Source: Streptomyces sp. NBC_00353 (GTDB lineage: Bacteria; Actinomycetota; Actinomycetes; Streptomycetales; Streptomycetaceae). From it: a DNA stretch of 64,000 bases. Positions 8,381 through 17,275 of the stretch are shown piece after piece (position 1 is the first letter of the stretch; the number at the start of each line of letters is the position of its first letter). The stretch spans positions 8,491,501-8,555,500 of the forward strand of contig NZ_CP107985.1 in assembly GCF_036108815.1 (NCBI RefSeq). The letters run 5' to 3'. The notes beneath the pieces were generated by a model that did no database searches, was not told the DNA's origin, and was given only the letters and a program-made list of their open reading frames with translations. A program made the position numbers and the translations under genes.

Positions 8381-9399
8381 TCGAGGCGCGCGGCATCACC
8401 CGCACCTACCACTCCCGCGGGGCCTTCACCGGCGAGCGCACGGTCTACGCCCTGCGCGGCGTCGACTTCACGCTCCCCAAGGGCGGTGCCGTCGCCTTCA
8501 TCGGCGAATCGGGCTGCGGCAAGACGACGCTGGGCAAGATCCTCACCGGGATCGAGACCTTCGACGGGGGCGAGCTCGTGGTCGACGGCGTGGAGCTCTC
8601 CAAGCTCTCGCCGCGCAAGCGTGCCCCGTACTTCCGCCGCATCCAGATGATCCACCAGGACCCGTACTCCGCCCTGAACCCCACCCGCACGATCGAGCAG
8701 ATCCTGGGCGACCCGCTGCGGATGCGCGCGAAGGAGACGGGCGGCGCCGCTTCGGCGTCCGGTGTGCGGGCACGGGCCTCGGAACTCCTGGAACTGGTGG
8801 GTCTGGAGCCGGACGGGGTCCTCCCCAAGTACCCGCACCAGCTCTCGGGCGGTCAGCGCCAGCGTGTGGTCATCGCCCGCGCGCTCACCGTCGACCCCGA
8901 GGTGCTCATCGCCGACGAGGCCGTTTCGATGATCGACGTCTCGATGCGCCTGGGTATCCTCGCCCTCCTCCACGACCTGCGCGAACGCCTGGGTATCTCG
9001 CTGGTCTTCATCACCCACGACGTGGCGACGGCACGGTACGTCGGCGAGGGCGCCGAGCTGCACGTCATCTACCGCGGTCAGGTCATCGAAAGTGGCCTCA
9101 CCGACGACGTCATCCAAGGGCCCGTCCACCCCTACACGCAGTGTCTGCTGTCGGCGATCCCGATCATGCGGGGTCTGGAGGAGCCCGGCCCCGACCGGCT
9201 GGCGCCACTGGCCCCGCTGGACGAGAAAGTGGCCACGGACGGCTGCCTGTTCGCACCCCGCTGCCCGTTCGCCACCGAGCGCTGCACGGCCGAACGGCCC
9301 GTCCTCGAAGCGGTGGGGGAGTCCGGGCAGCACCACGCCTGCTTCCACCCCACGGTGCGGCACGTGGTCGGTGTGGAGATCGAGCCGGCTGCCGTCTGA
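8377..9399 (+). CDS. Oligopeptide ABC transporter ATP-binding protein (DppF type)
   Basis: 340 aa second ABC ATPase. It shows Walker A GESGCGKTT (about 42), signature LSGGQRQR (about 156) and a C-terminal Cys cluster (GCLFAPRCPF). Walker B and D-loop read LIADEAVSMID rather than the usual DEPTSALD; the catalytic Glu is kept but the Pro is Ala and the D-loop is altered. This could make the paired sites asymmetric. The GTG start at 8377 overlaps the previous stop by GTGA. Confidence 0.93.
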   Translation: MIEARGITRTYHSRGAFTGERTVYALRGVDFTLPKGGAVAFIGESGCGKTTLGKILTGIETFDGGELVVDGVELSKLSPRKRAPYFRRIQMIHQDPYSALNPTRTIEQILGDPLRMRAKETGGAASASGVRARASELLELVGLEPDGVLPKYPHQLSGGQRQRVVIARALTVDPEVLIADEAVSMIDVSMRLGILALLHDLRERLGISLVFITHDVATARYVGEGAELHVIYRGQVIESGLTDDVIQGPVHPYTQCLLSAIPIMRGLEEPGPDRLAPLAPLDEKVATDGCLFAPRCPFATERCTAERPVLEAVGESGQHHACFHPTVRHVVGVEIEPAAV

Positions 9400-9417
9400 C
9401 CTCTCGCCCCCCGGCAT

Positions 9418-9456
9418 CGGGCGGGCCCGCTCCTTCCCTGGGTGCGGGCCCGCCCG
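9418..9456 (+). terminator. GC-rich hairpin between transporter ATPase and anmK
   Basis: A perfect 13-bp stem (9418-9430 with 9444-9456) and 13-base loop fill the 81-bp gap. It is either a partial terminator or an mRNA stabiliser; anmK has its own ribosome site just after it. Confidence 0.6.
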
Positions 9457-9480
9457 CACCCGTGTTCAGAAAGGAACCCT

Positions 9481-10635
9481 GTGAGAGTCCTGGGACTCAG
9501 CTCCGGCACCTCGCACGACGCGATCGACGCGGCCGTCGTCGAATTCCGCCTCGACGGCGACACCTTGCACGGCACCCTCGTCCACGCGGCTGCACACCCC
9601 TACCCGGCCGATCTGCGCGCCGAGATCCTGGAAGCGCTGCCTCCGAGGGATGTGACGCTGGCCGCGGTGTGCCGCCTGGACACCCTCATCGGGCAGTCCT
9701 TCGCCGACACCGCGGCGGCGACAGTGGCCGCGGCAGGGCCGGTCGACCTGGTGTGCTCGCACGGCCAGACCCTCTACCACTGGGTGGACGACGGGACCGT
9801 GCGCGGCACCCTGCAACTCGGCCAGCCCGCCTGGATCGCCGAGCGCCTGGGCGTGCCGGTGGTGTCCGACGTACGCACCGCGGACGTGGCGGCGGGCGGC
9901 CAGGGCGCGCCCCTGGTGTCGCTCCTGGACACGCTGCTGCTCAGCGGACTGCCAGGTCCGGCGGGGGCGCTGAACCTCGGTGGGATCGCCAATCTGACAT
10001 CAGTCGGCCACGGCGCGCCGGTCGCCTTCGACACCGGTCCCGCAAACGCCCTGATGGACGCGGCCGCGCTGGCCGGGACCGGCCGGCCGTACGACGAGGA
10101 CGGCCGGCTCGCCGCCGCCGGACGGGTGGACCCGGCGCTGCTCGCCGCTCTGCTCGCCGAACCGTACTACCGGCGCGAGCCGCCGAAGAGCACCGGCAAG
10201 GAGCTCTTCCACGCCGACTACCTGGCCGGGCACCTGGCCGGACGTCCCCCGCTCCCGGTCGAGGACCTCCTGGCCACCCTGGCCGAACTGACCGCACGCA
10301 CGGTTGCGGACGCGGTACGGGAGCGAGGCCTGCGGACCCTCGTGATGTCCGGCGGCGGCGCGGACAACCCGGTGCTGACCGAGCGGATCGGGGCACTGCT
10401 GCCGGGGGTCGAGCTGCTGCGCTCCGACGCGCTGGGACTGCCCTCGGCCGCCAAGGAGGCGGTGGCTTTCGCGTTGCTCGGCTGGTTCACCGCGCACGGC
10501 CTGCCGGGGACGCTGCCCAGCTGCACCGGGGCGACAGGCGGACGGCTGCTGGGCCGGATCACCCCGGGCCACGGGCCGCTGCGGCTGCCGGAGCCGTTGA
10601 CCGGGGCTCCGGCGGCCGCCCGCTTCAGCTGCTGA
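9481..10635 (+). CDS. anmK: Anhydro-N-acetylmuramic acid kinase
   Basis: 384 aa AnmK of the ASKHA sugar-kinase fold. It opens the 1,6-anhydro ring of anhMurNAc and phosphorylates it to MurNAc-6-phosphate, the MurQ substrate. Visible motifs are [15 protein letters not shown] (4-18), [13 protein letters not shown] (about 167), the catalytic-Asp segment [12 protein letters not shown] (about 183-194) and the phosphate loop [11 protein letters not shown] (about 290). Start: GTG at 9481 with AAGGA 5 bases upstream; the in-frame GTG at 9442 lies inside the preceding hairpin. It follows the transporter operon directly, linking import with sugar phosphorylation. Its presence implies a source of anhydro-muropeptides, which lytic transglycosylases make. 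Confidence 0.97.
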   Translation: MRVLGLSSGTSHDAIDAAVVEFRLDGDTLHGTLVHAAAHPYPADLRAEILEALPPRDVTLAAVCRLDTLIGQSFADTAAATVAAAGPVDLVCSHGQTLYHWVDDGTVRGTLQLGQPAWIAERLGVPVVSDVRTADVAAGGQGAPLVSLLDTLLLSGLPGPAGALNLGGIANLTSVGHGAPVAFDTGPANALMDAAALAGTGRPYDEDGRLAAAGRVDPALLAALLAEPYYRREPPKSTGKELFHADYLAGHLAGRPPLPVEDLLATLAELTARTVADAVRERGLRTLVMSGGGADNPVLTERIGALLPGVELLRSDALGLPSAAKEAVAFALLGWFTAHGLPGTLPSCTGATGGRLLGRITPGHGPLRLPEPLTGAPAAARFSC

Positions 10636-10722
10636 CTTCGCCTTGGTGCCTGCCGGGCCCGGAGAGCGAACGAACCGTCCGGGTGGCCGAACCGCGACGC
10701 TCCTGCGGGCACGGGAGGCTGC

Positions 10723-12753
10723 TCAGCCCCGCGCCCCCGGCGCTGCTCCGCTGGTGTCCGAGAGGTCGACATGGATGCGCATCGCATGCCCGTACAGCTC
10801 CGCCTCGGCGCGCAGTGAGGCGCTCACGCTGGACGCATGGCGGAAGCCGTGTCCCTCGCCCTCGAAGAGCAAGTAGCGGTGCCACAGCCCGCGTCGGGCC
10901 ACTGCGTCGACGATGCGTTCGGCCTGGTCGGGGCGGCAGATGAAGTCGTCCGCTCCCTGCAGCATCACCAGCGGGCGGGTGATCTGCCCGGCCTTGCGGA
11001 TCGGCGACACCCGGTCGAACCGCTCCTGGTCCTCGGGCAACTTCCCGACCAGATACTCCATATAGCGGGACTCGAAGTCATGGGTCTGTCCGTAGATCCA
11101 GGTCTCCGGGTCACTGATGGGGTAGTACACCGCACCGCAGCAGAAGGTGTCGGTCGACGTCAGCGCCGCGAGTGTCGTCCAGCCACCCGCCGAGCCGCCA
11201 CGGATCGCGGTGCGCGAAGGGTCCGCGAGCCCGGCGGAGGCCAGTTCCGAGGCCACCGTCACCGAGTCCTCGACGTCGGTGACACCCCAGGTGTGCCGAA
11301 GCCGGTCCCGGTATGCGCGGCCGTAGCCGGTGGAGCCGCCGTAGTCGACGGCGGCGACGGCGAAGCCCCGGCTGCAGAAGAGCGAGAACTCCGCATCGGG
11401 GGCGGCGCCGTTGGAGTTGGTGGGCCCGCCGTGGATGTGGATCAGCAGCGGCGGCGCCTCGCCTGCCGGGCCGGTGCAGTCCGGGCTGGTGGGCGGGTAG
11501 TAGACGTACTGCACCTCGCCGCCGTCCGCGGCCTTGGCGACCCGCCGCTCCGGCACTGCCCGCCAGGCGTCGTACGTGGTGTCGCGCTCACCGTTGCAGC
11601 GCACCGGAGCGCTGCCGTCGAACGGCACCCGCAGCACGGCGCGGCCGAGCGTGGGGGAGGCCGCCAGCAGTACGGCGGCGTGGTCGTCGGCCCACAGGTC
11701 GGAGCCGAATTCCGTCCAGTCGGGCGCCAGATCGCGCAGCGTGCCGTCGGCGGGATCCCACAGTGCGAGCCGCTGCTCACCGACGCCGTGCCGCAGCACA
11801 ACTCCGGCTGAGGTGGCCGCGAACCAGCTCGCGCCGACCCGCCACAGGGCACCCGCGCACTCCCGCTCCATGGGCAGTACGCACTCGGCGTGCCAGCTCC
11901 CGTCGGACGCCCGGGTGATCCGGAAGAGGTTCGCCCAGCCGTCCGGGTCCGCCATCGCGTACAGCGTGCCGTCGGGCGCCCAAGCGGCCTGCGGTACGGA
12001 CACCGCACCGCCGCCCAGCACCCGCACCGGCTCGCCCGCGACGCCGTCCACCAGCGGCGCGACCATCAACTCGGTGGTCTCCCACGGCATCTGCGGGTGG
12101 TCCCAGCCGAGCCACACCAGGTGCCGTCCGTCCGGGCTGATCCGCGGGGTGGACAGGAAGTGGTGGGAGCGGCCGACCACCCGCAGCCGGTCCGGCGCGG
12201 TGGCGGCCGAGCCGTCGAGCGGCACGGCGACGATGTCACGGCGGGTGCGCGGGGCCGGATCCTCGCCCGGTTCCCGGGCTGCCTGCGTGACCTCCCGGAC
12301 CAGCCAGACCTCGGTGCCACCCGGCGCGAACACCGGGTCCGCCCAGCAGGTTTCGTACTCGGGCGGATCGGCAGGAGTCAGCGGGACCGGGGTGCTCGCA
12401 ACACCCGCTCCCAGCGGGGCGGTCCCGGCCGCGTACAGCCGCTGGTCGCGATGGTCGGTGAAGACCAGCAGATGCGCGCCGCCGTCCGAGCCGGGCCGGA
12501 CCGTGTACGGGCGCCCGCCGTAGCCCAGCGAACGGTTGCGCACACTGACACCCGCCGGCAGCACCGGCTCGGGGGCGTGCCCGGGGCGGGTGCGCAGCAG
12601 CCGGACGGTGGCCGTGGCCGGATCGTTGGCGCACCACCAGGTCTCCTCGCCGACGCCGGACGGCCAGTTCGTGGCCCCGGAGCCGGCCGCGGCCGAACCG
12701 GCGGTCAGCGGTGAGGGCCACTCGCCGTAGGGGAGGACACGGCGCTCGGTCAT
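10723..12753 (-). CDS. S9-family prolyl-oligopeptidase-like peptidase
   Basis: 676 aa. An N-terminal beta-propeller-like region (1 to about 400) precedes an alpha/beta hydrolase domain with HGGPTNSN (oxyanion region), nucleophile Ser in GGSAGG (about 525), Asp in QGADDFICRPDQ and His in EGEGHGFRH. This is the S9C/acylaminoacyl-peptidase pattern. No signal peptide, so cytoplasmic cleavage of short or N-blocked peptides is expected. ATG at 12753 has AGGAG upstream and overlaps the decarboxylase stop by ATGA. It is third in the regulator-decarboxylase-peptidase operon, and a role in trimming imported murein peptides is inferred from context. Confidence 0.92.
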   Translation of the reverse strand: MTERRVLPYGEWPSPLTAGSAAAGSGATNWPSGVGEETWWCANDPATATVRLLRTRPGHAPEPVLPAGVSVRNRSLGYGGRPYTVRPGSDGGAHLLVFTDHRDQRLYAAGTAPLGAGVASTPVPLTPADPPEYETCWADPVFAPGGTEVWLVREVTQAAREPGEDPAPRTRRDIVAVPLDGSAATAPDRLRVVGRSHHFLSTPRISPDGRHLVWLGWDHPQMPWETTELMVAPLVDGVAGEPVRVLGGGAVSVPQAAWAPDGTLYAMADPDGWANLFRITRASDGSWHAECVLPMERECAGALWRVGASWFAATSAGVVLRHGVGEQRLALWDPADGTLRDLAPDWTEFGSDLWADDHAAVLLAASPTLGRAVLRVPFDGSAPVRCNGERDTTYDAWRAVPERRVAKAADGGEVQYVYYPPTSPDCTGPAGEAPPLLIHIHGGPTNSNGAAPDAEFSLFCSRGFAVAAVDYGGSTGYGRAYRDRLRHTWGVTDVEDSVTVASELASAGLADPSRTAIRGGSAGGWTTLAALTSTDTFCCGAVYYPISDPETWIYGQTHDFESRYMEYLVGKLPEDQERFDRVSPIRKAGQITRPLVMLQGADDFICRPDQAERIVDAVARRGLWHRYLLFEGEGHGFRHASSVSASLRAEAELYGHAMRIHVDLSDTSGAAPGARG

Positions 12754-14123
12754 CGAAGGTCTCCTGAGAGGTCTATGGCGGCGCCGGCGCCGTCGCGGAG
12801 CAAGAGGTCGGCGGGGGTCTCGCGACGCACCATGAGGCGCGCCTGCCCGTCGCGTACGGCGACGACGGCGGGGCGCGGCTGGAAGTTGTAGTTGCTGGCC
12901 ATGACGTGGTGGTAGGCGCCGGTCGCGGGCACAGCCAGCAGATCGCCGACGGCCAGGTCGGCCGGGAGCGCGATGTCGGGTACGACGATGTCGCCGCTCT
13001 CGCAGTGCCGGCCGACGACGAGGGAGTGCACGGGGCGGCCGGTGAGCCTGCGGTTGGCGGTCCAGGCGGTGTACGAGGCCTGGTAGAGGGCGGGGCGCAG
13101 AGCGTCGCTCATGCCGCCGTCGACGGAGACGAAGCGTCGCTCGAGGCCCTGCTTGACCACTCCGACTTCGTAAAGCGTGACTCCGGCGGTGCCGATCAGG
13201 GAGCGGCCCGGCTCCACCGCGAGCCGAACGGAGGCAGGGTCCATCTCCTCGGCGACCCCGGCCCGCAGAGCGGCCACGAACTCGGCGGGCGCCAGCCGTT
13301 GCTGGCCGGGCACATAGGCGATTCCGGCGCCGCCGCCGAGGTCCAGTTCTTCGATGCGGATGCTGTGCCGCTCGGCGAGCATGCGGACGAATGCGGCCAC
13401 CCGCGAGGCGGCCCGCCGGATGCCTGACGGGTCGAGGATCTGCGAGCCCAGGTGGGAGTGGATGCCCGTCAGACGCAACGAGGGGATGCCACTGACGGTG
13501 AGGACCGCCCGCTCGGCGAATCCACCGTTGACCGGGAAGCCGAACTTCACGTCGTCGCTGCCGGTGGCCATGTAGTCGTGGGTGTCGGCGGCGACGCCCG
13601 GCGCGATGCGCAGATACACGTCCTGGACCCGGCCGGCGTCGGCCGCGTAGCCGGCGAGCCGGTCGATCTCCTCGGCGCAGTCGACGACGATCACCCCGAC
13701 GCCGTACGCCACGGCCGAGCGGAGTTCGGCGGGGAGCTTGTTGTTGCCGTGCAGCACGATGTGGGCGGGGTCGAAGCCTGCGGCGACGGCGAGTTCGAGC
13801 TCGCCGACGCTGCACACGTCCAGGTGCAGATGCTCCTCACCCACCCAGCGGACCATCTCCGGGCAGAGGAAGGCCTTGGACGCGTAGTGCACACGGTCCG
13901 CGCCGGACTCCCGCCACTGGCGGGCCCGCTCGCGGAAGTCCGCCTCGTCCACGACGTAGAGCGGAGTGCCGCAGGCCTGGGCGAGGCCCGTCATCGGCAC
14001 GGAGCCCACATGCAGTTCGCCGTCCATGTCCTTGGCGGTGAGTGGCCAGACGTCCGGTGCTTCGTCCGGGCCCGCGGCGCGGGTGGGGGCGGCGTCGGGC
14101 GCGTTGTCGGCGGGTGGAACCAC
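12750..14123 (-). CDS. LysA-family PLP decarboxylase (probable meso-DAP decarboxylase)
   Basis: 457 aa fold-III PLP enzyme of the Orn/Lys/DAP decarboxylase group. The PLP lysine is in VHYASKAF (about 74-81), the phosphate-binding loop in LDLGGGAGIAY, followed by VEPGRS, the LysA-type CESGD catalytic-Cys motif in GRHCESGDIV, and a Tyr/NYN region near the end. Start: GTG at 14123 has AAGGAG at 8-base spacing; GTG at 14132 overlaps the regulator stop but would sit on top of that site. Substrate is most likely meso-DAP, giving L-lysine. Location in an operon with an S9 peptidase amid muropeptide genes argues for catabolic use of salvaged DAP rather than lysine biosynthesis (inference). The operon ATGA overlap with the peptidase is intact. 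Confidence 0.88.
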   Translation of the reverse strand: MVPPADNAPDAAPTRAAGPDEAPDVWPLTAKDMDGELHVGSVPMTGLAQACGTPLYVVDEADFRERARQWRESGADRVHYASKAFLCPEMVRWVGEEHLHLDVCSVGELELAVAAGFDPAHIVLHGNNKLPAELRSAVAYGVGVIVVDCAEEIDRLAGYAADAGRVQDVYLRIAPGVAADTHDYMATGSDDVKFGFPVNGGFAERAVLTVSGIPSLRLTGIHSHLGSQILDPSGIRRAASRVAAFVRMLAERHSIRIEELDLGGGAGIAYVPGQQRLAPAEFVAALRAGVAEEMDPASVRLAVEPGRSLIGTAGVTLYEVGVVKQGLERRFVSVDGGMSDALRPALYQASYTAWTANRRLTGRPVHSLVVGRHCESGDIVVPDIALPADLAVGDLLAVPATGAYHHVMASNYNFQPRPAVVAVRDGQARLMVRRETPADLLLRDGAGAAIDLSGDLR

Positions 14124-14128
14124 CTGCG

Positions 14129-14752
14129 TCACTCCTTCGTGAGGACGACGAGCAGGAGCAAGTCGTCGCTGGTCTGCGTGATCTGATGTTCTTCGGATGC
14201 GGCGAAGTGGCAGGCGTCGGCCGGATTCAGCACGCGCGCGGTGTCGGAGACGCGGAGCCGGCACTGTCCGGCCAGCACCACCACGAGTTCCTCCCCGGCG
14301 TGCCGGATCGGTCGGGCGTGATCGCCCGGTTCACCCCTTATCAGGCGTGAATGGAGCACGGTCGCGTTATGGGCCGTCATGTTCCAGATTCCTTGACTGT
14401 CCGACATCTCGGTCAATCCGGGAAGTGTGGTGAAACGCGCCGGGAACGGGCTGTTGTCGGACGTGTCACCACGTTCGGCGCCGAGCAGCTCGTGCAGTTC
14501 GAGGCCCAGCACTCCGGCGAGTTGCGCCAGGCTGCGGACGGTCGGATTCGCAGAGCCGGATTCGATCTGCGAGATGTATGCGGGCGAGAGACCCGACCCG
14601 GCCGCGGTGGCGGCCAGCGTCAGTCCTGCCGTCCTGCGCGCCGAGGCAACGACCTTGGCCAGTTGGGCGGTTGCCCGATCGGCTGCGGACGCCTCGACCG
14701 ATGAGTCGACGGTCGTCGGGGCGGGGGCTGGAACATCCCTTGACTCAGGCAT
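14129..14752 (-). CDS. XRE-family regulator with cupin sensor domain
   Basis: 207 aa. A flexible N-terminus of about 30 residues precedes a helix-turn-helix (about 35-95, with AATAAGSGLSPAYISQIESG) and a C-terminal cupin_2 barrel (about 115-200, with HAGEELVVVLAG). Such proteins are usually local repressors that bind a small ligand in the cupin. It is first in the decarboxylase/S9 operon and divergent from the RpiR-type gene. The ATG has no ribosome site and lies 6 bases after a good -10, so the mRNA may be leaderless. Confidence 0.9.
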   Translation of the reverse strand: MPESRDVPAPAPTTVDSSVEASAADRATAQLAKVVASARRTAGLTLAATAAGSGLSPAYISQIESGSANPTVRSLAQLAGVLGLELHELLGAERGDTSDNSPFPARFTTLPGLTEMSDSQGIWNMTAHNATVLHSRLIRGEPGDHARPIRHAGEELVVVLAGQCRLRVSDTARVLNPADACHFAASEEHQITQTSDDLLLLVVLTKE

Positions 14753-14758
14753 GCGGTG

Positions 14759-14787
14759 ACAGTAATACTCGCGCCACCTTAGATCAA
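14759..14787 (-). promoter_or_regulatory. Leaderless-type promoter of the XRE-cupin operon
   Basis: Reading the minus strand, -35 TTGATC (14782-14787) and -10 TACTGT (14759-14764) are 17 bp apart, and the ATG follows the -10 by 6 bases. Transcription would begin at or next to the start codon. Confidence 0.6.
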
Positions 14788-14811
14788 TGTATCCGCCAGC
14801 AAGTGATACTC
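14761..14811. promoter_or_regulatory. Paired decamer repeats in divergent regulator promoters
   Basis: AGTAATACTC (14761-14770) overlaps the minus-strand -10, and AGTGATACTC (14802-14811) lies 41 bp away toward the plus-strand gene, close to four helical turns. They are candidate operators for either of the two divergently encoded regulators. Confidence 0.45.
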
Positions 14812-14866
14812 AGGGAAGAAATCCCTGGTCGCAGCGGTGGAGTTCACGGCATGGAGGGAGGTTTTG

Positions 14867-15769
14867 ATGTCTGTCCTGACGCCCGATCCTGTGCTCCGGC
14901 TGTTGGAGCGTGCTGCTGCCCAATGCGGTCCCGGGGCCGCTCGCCTGCACGCCGTACTCGCTGCGGACTTCCCCGCCGCGCTGTCCCGGCGCCCCGCCCA
15001 GCTCCTGCGGGCCGCCGACGCGAACGCCGAGGATCTCGACCAACTGCTCGCCATGGCGGGCTTCGCCGACACCGAGGACCTGCGTGCCTGCGCCGCCCGT
15101 GAGACGGGCCGCCGGCTACCCGTTCCCGACCAGCGCATCGCCGACCGCGAGGGCGAGCCCGGTGACCGGACCGCGCTGCGCCGCATCCTCGCCCGGGAGC
15201 AGGAGAACCTGGCCGGCACCCTCGACGCGCTGCACGCCAACGGCGCCCTGGAACTCGCCGCCCGGGCCGTGGTCGCAGGCCGCCGCCGCTGGGTGTTCGG
15301 CGACATGAAGTCCATCGGGTACGCGGCTCTGGTTGCCGCCGATCTCTCCGCCGCGCTCCGTGACGTCACCCTCGTCCAGCCGGGGGTGGGAGCGGCCGTC
15401 ACCGCGCTCGCCGACGCCGGCGACCAGGATGTACTGATCACCTTCAGCTTTCGCAGCTACAGCCGACACACCGTGCGCCTGGCCCGTGAGTTCCATGCGC
15501 TGGGCGGCACGGTCGTAGCGATCACCGACGGCTACGACAGCCCGGTGTGCGCGTACGCCACCCACGTCCTCGCGGTGAACACCCGAAGCGAGTCGCGCAC
15601 CCATTCGCCGACCGCCGTCACCGCCACCGGCCATCTGCTCGCCTCACTTGCCGCAGCCGGCGCGAAGGGTGCGGCCCGTCGCGCACAGCGCCGGTACGCA
15701 CTCACCTGGGCCCTGAGCGACGGCGAGAGCGCCACCCCCGCCGGCCCGCCTGAAAGGACTGCTCCGTGA
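14867..15769 (+). CDS. RpiR-type SIS-domain transcriptional regulator
   Basis: 300 aa. An N-terminal region (about 10-75) fits a degenerate RpiR helix-turn-helix, and a SIS domain spans about 125-260 (core FSFRSYSRHTVRL). It is a distant paralogue of the MurR protein at 1263, with a less recognisable recognition helix. ATG at 14867 has GGAGGGAGG upstream; the in-frame GTG at 14837 precedes that site. It begins the second salvage operon and overlaps the M20 gene by GTGA. The effector could be an amino-sugar phosphate, but this is not shown by the sequence. Confidence 0.82.
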   Translation: MSVLTPDPVLRLLERAAAQCGPGAARLHAVLAADFPAALSRRPAQLLRAADANAEDLDQLLAMAGFADTEDLRACAARETGRRLPVPDQRIADREGEPGDRTALRRILAREQENLAGTLDALHANGALELAARAVVAGRRRWVFGDMKSIGYAALVAADLSAALRDVTLVQPGVGAAVTALADAGDQDVLITFSFRSYSRHTVRLAREFHALGGTVVAITDGYDSPVCAYATHVLAVNTRSESRTHSPTAVTATGHLLASLAAAGAKGAARRAQRRYALTWALSDGESATPAGPPERTAP

Positions 15770-17130
15770 TCCAGGAGCCCACCGACCCCTCCGCGGAACA
15801 GTTCACCCACCACGAGGCACTGGCCACCGACACGGTTGACCACTGCTCGCGGCTGATCCGCTTCGACACCAGCAACTACGGCGGCGGTGAGTCGCGCGGC
15901 GAGCGGGAAGCCGCCGAGTGGGTGGCCGAAGTCCTCACCGACGCCGGATACGCGCCGCAGGTCCTGGAGTCGGAGCCGCGCCGAGCCTCCACCGTGGTCC
16001 GGATCCCGGGCGCCGACCCGCTGGCCCCCGCACTGCTGGTCCACGGCCATCTGGATGTCGTGCCCGCCGAACCCTCCGACTGGTCCTTCGATCCCTTCAG
16101 CGGCGAGATCACCGACGGCGCAGTACGCGGCCGCGGCGCCCTGGACATGAAGGACATGGACGCGATGATGCTGGCGTGCGCCACCGGATTCGCCCGCACC
16201 GGCACCCGCCCGCCGCGCGACATCGTGATGGCTTTCGTCGCCGACGAGGAGGACACCGGCGCGTACGGAGCGGGGTTCCTCGTCGACAGGCACCCCGGAC
16301 TCTTCGAGGGCGTCACCGCCGCCATCAGCGAGTCCGGCGGCTACAGCGTCCATCTGCCCAACGGCCGCCGCCTCTACCCGGTCGCCACCGGCGAGCGCGG
16401 CAGCGCCTGGATGACCCTCAGTGCGCACGGCACCGCGGGCCACGGCTCCCGTCGCAACCCGGACAACGCCGTGGCCACTCTGGTACGCACCGTGGCCGAA
16501 CTGGTCTCGTACACCTGGCCGGTTCATCTGATCCCGCCGGTCCGGGCACTGCTCGACGGGCTCGGGTCGGAGCTCGGCATCACGATCGACCCGGCCGACC
16601 CGGCGAGCATCGCCCAACTCGGCGAGGCCGCCCGGCTGGTGGAGTCGACCATGTCGAACTCCCTCAACCCGACCCGACTGAACGCCGGATACAAGCACAA
16701 CGTCATCCCCAGCGAAGCCACCGCCGGCATCGACGGACGGGTCCTGCCCGGCGCCGAGAAGGAGTTCTTCGCTGCCGTCGACGCGGTGCTCGGTACCAAG
16801 GTGACCCGCGAGTTCGCCAGCTGGACCGAGCCGGTCGCCGCCGACCACAACTCTCCCGAGTTCGCGGCCATGGCGGATGCCCTGCGCGCCCACGACCCGC
16901 AGGCCCTGGTCCTGCCGTTCTGCATGTCCGGCGGCACCGACGCCAAAGCCTTCGCCCGGCTGGGCATCGCCGGCTACGGCTTCGCCCCCGGCACCACCCC
17001 GCCCGGCTTCAACAGCTGGGACTACGTACACGGCGTCGACGAGCACGTCCTCACCGAAAGCCTCGCCTTCGGTGTCCGGGTCCTGGACACCTTCCTCCGG
17101 GCGGATCCCTCCGGCCCCGCAGCGGGCTGA
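15766..17130 (+). CDS. M20-family metallodipeptidase
   Basis: 454 aa zinc peptidase of the M20 family. Metal ligands are visible in HGHLDVVP (about 87), the GRGALDMKDMDA motif (about 125) whose Asp bridges two metals, catalytic Glu and ligand in DEEDTGAYG (about 165), and a dimerisation-domain signature GTAGHGSRRNPDNA (about 224). Length and lid domain fit dipeptidases rather than ArgE/DapE. No signal peptide. It starts by GTGA overlap with the regulator and is 145 bp before the second transporter, so it likely hydrolyses dipeptides brought in by it. Confidence 0.88.
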   Translation: MIQEPTDPSAEQFTHHEALATDTVDHCSRLIRFDTSNYGGGESRGEREAAEWVAEVLTDAGYAPQVLESEPRRASTVVRIPGADPLAPALLVHGHLDVVPAEPSDWSFDPFSGEITDGAVRGRGALDMKDMDAMMLACATGFARTGTRPPRDIVMAFVADEEDTGAYGAGFLVDRHPGLFEGVTAAISESGGYSVHLPNGRRLYPVATGERGSAWMTLSAHGTAGHGSRRNPDNAVATLVRTVAELVSYTWPVHLIPPVRALLDGLGSELGITIDPADPASIAQLGEAARLVESTMSNSLNPTRLNAGYKHNVIPSEATAGIDGRVLPGAEKEFFAAVDAVLGTKVTREFASWTEPVAADHNSPEFAAMADALRAHDPQALVLPFCMSGGTDAKAFARLGIAGYGFAPGTTPPGFNSWDYVHGVDEHVLTESLAFGVRVLDTFLRADPSGPAAG

Positions 17131-17158
17131 CTCAACGGCCGTCACCGGCCGCACGACA

Positions 17159-17189
17159 GGCGAGCCACGCAGCATTGCGCCGGCTCGCC
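17159..17189 (+). terminator. Weak hairpin in the M20/transporter gap
   Basis: An 8-bp perfect stem (17159-17166 with 17182-17189) with a 15-base loop lies in the 145-bp gap before the second binding protein. Partial termination is possible; there is no T-run. Confidence 0.35.
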
Positions 17190-17275
17190 ACAGCAAGGCA
17201 GCACACAGCACGTTCACCGGTACGACGCGGACCCCCGTGGTCCGCGCCGTACCCACGCTCCTGGAGTGGCACGAA

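Noticed and set aside
9418..9456. Complete terminator separating anmK from the transporter operon
   Set aside because: The stem is strong but there is no T-run and no convincing separate promoter before anmK, so partial read-through is more likely.
10723..13815. A single 1030-codon minus-strand protein
   Set aside because: The part before 12753 runs through the decarboxylase in another frame with Arg-rich nonsense. The peptidase starts at 12753 with a ribosome site.
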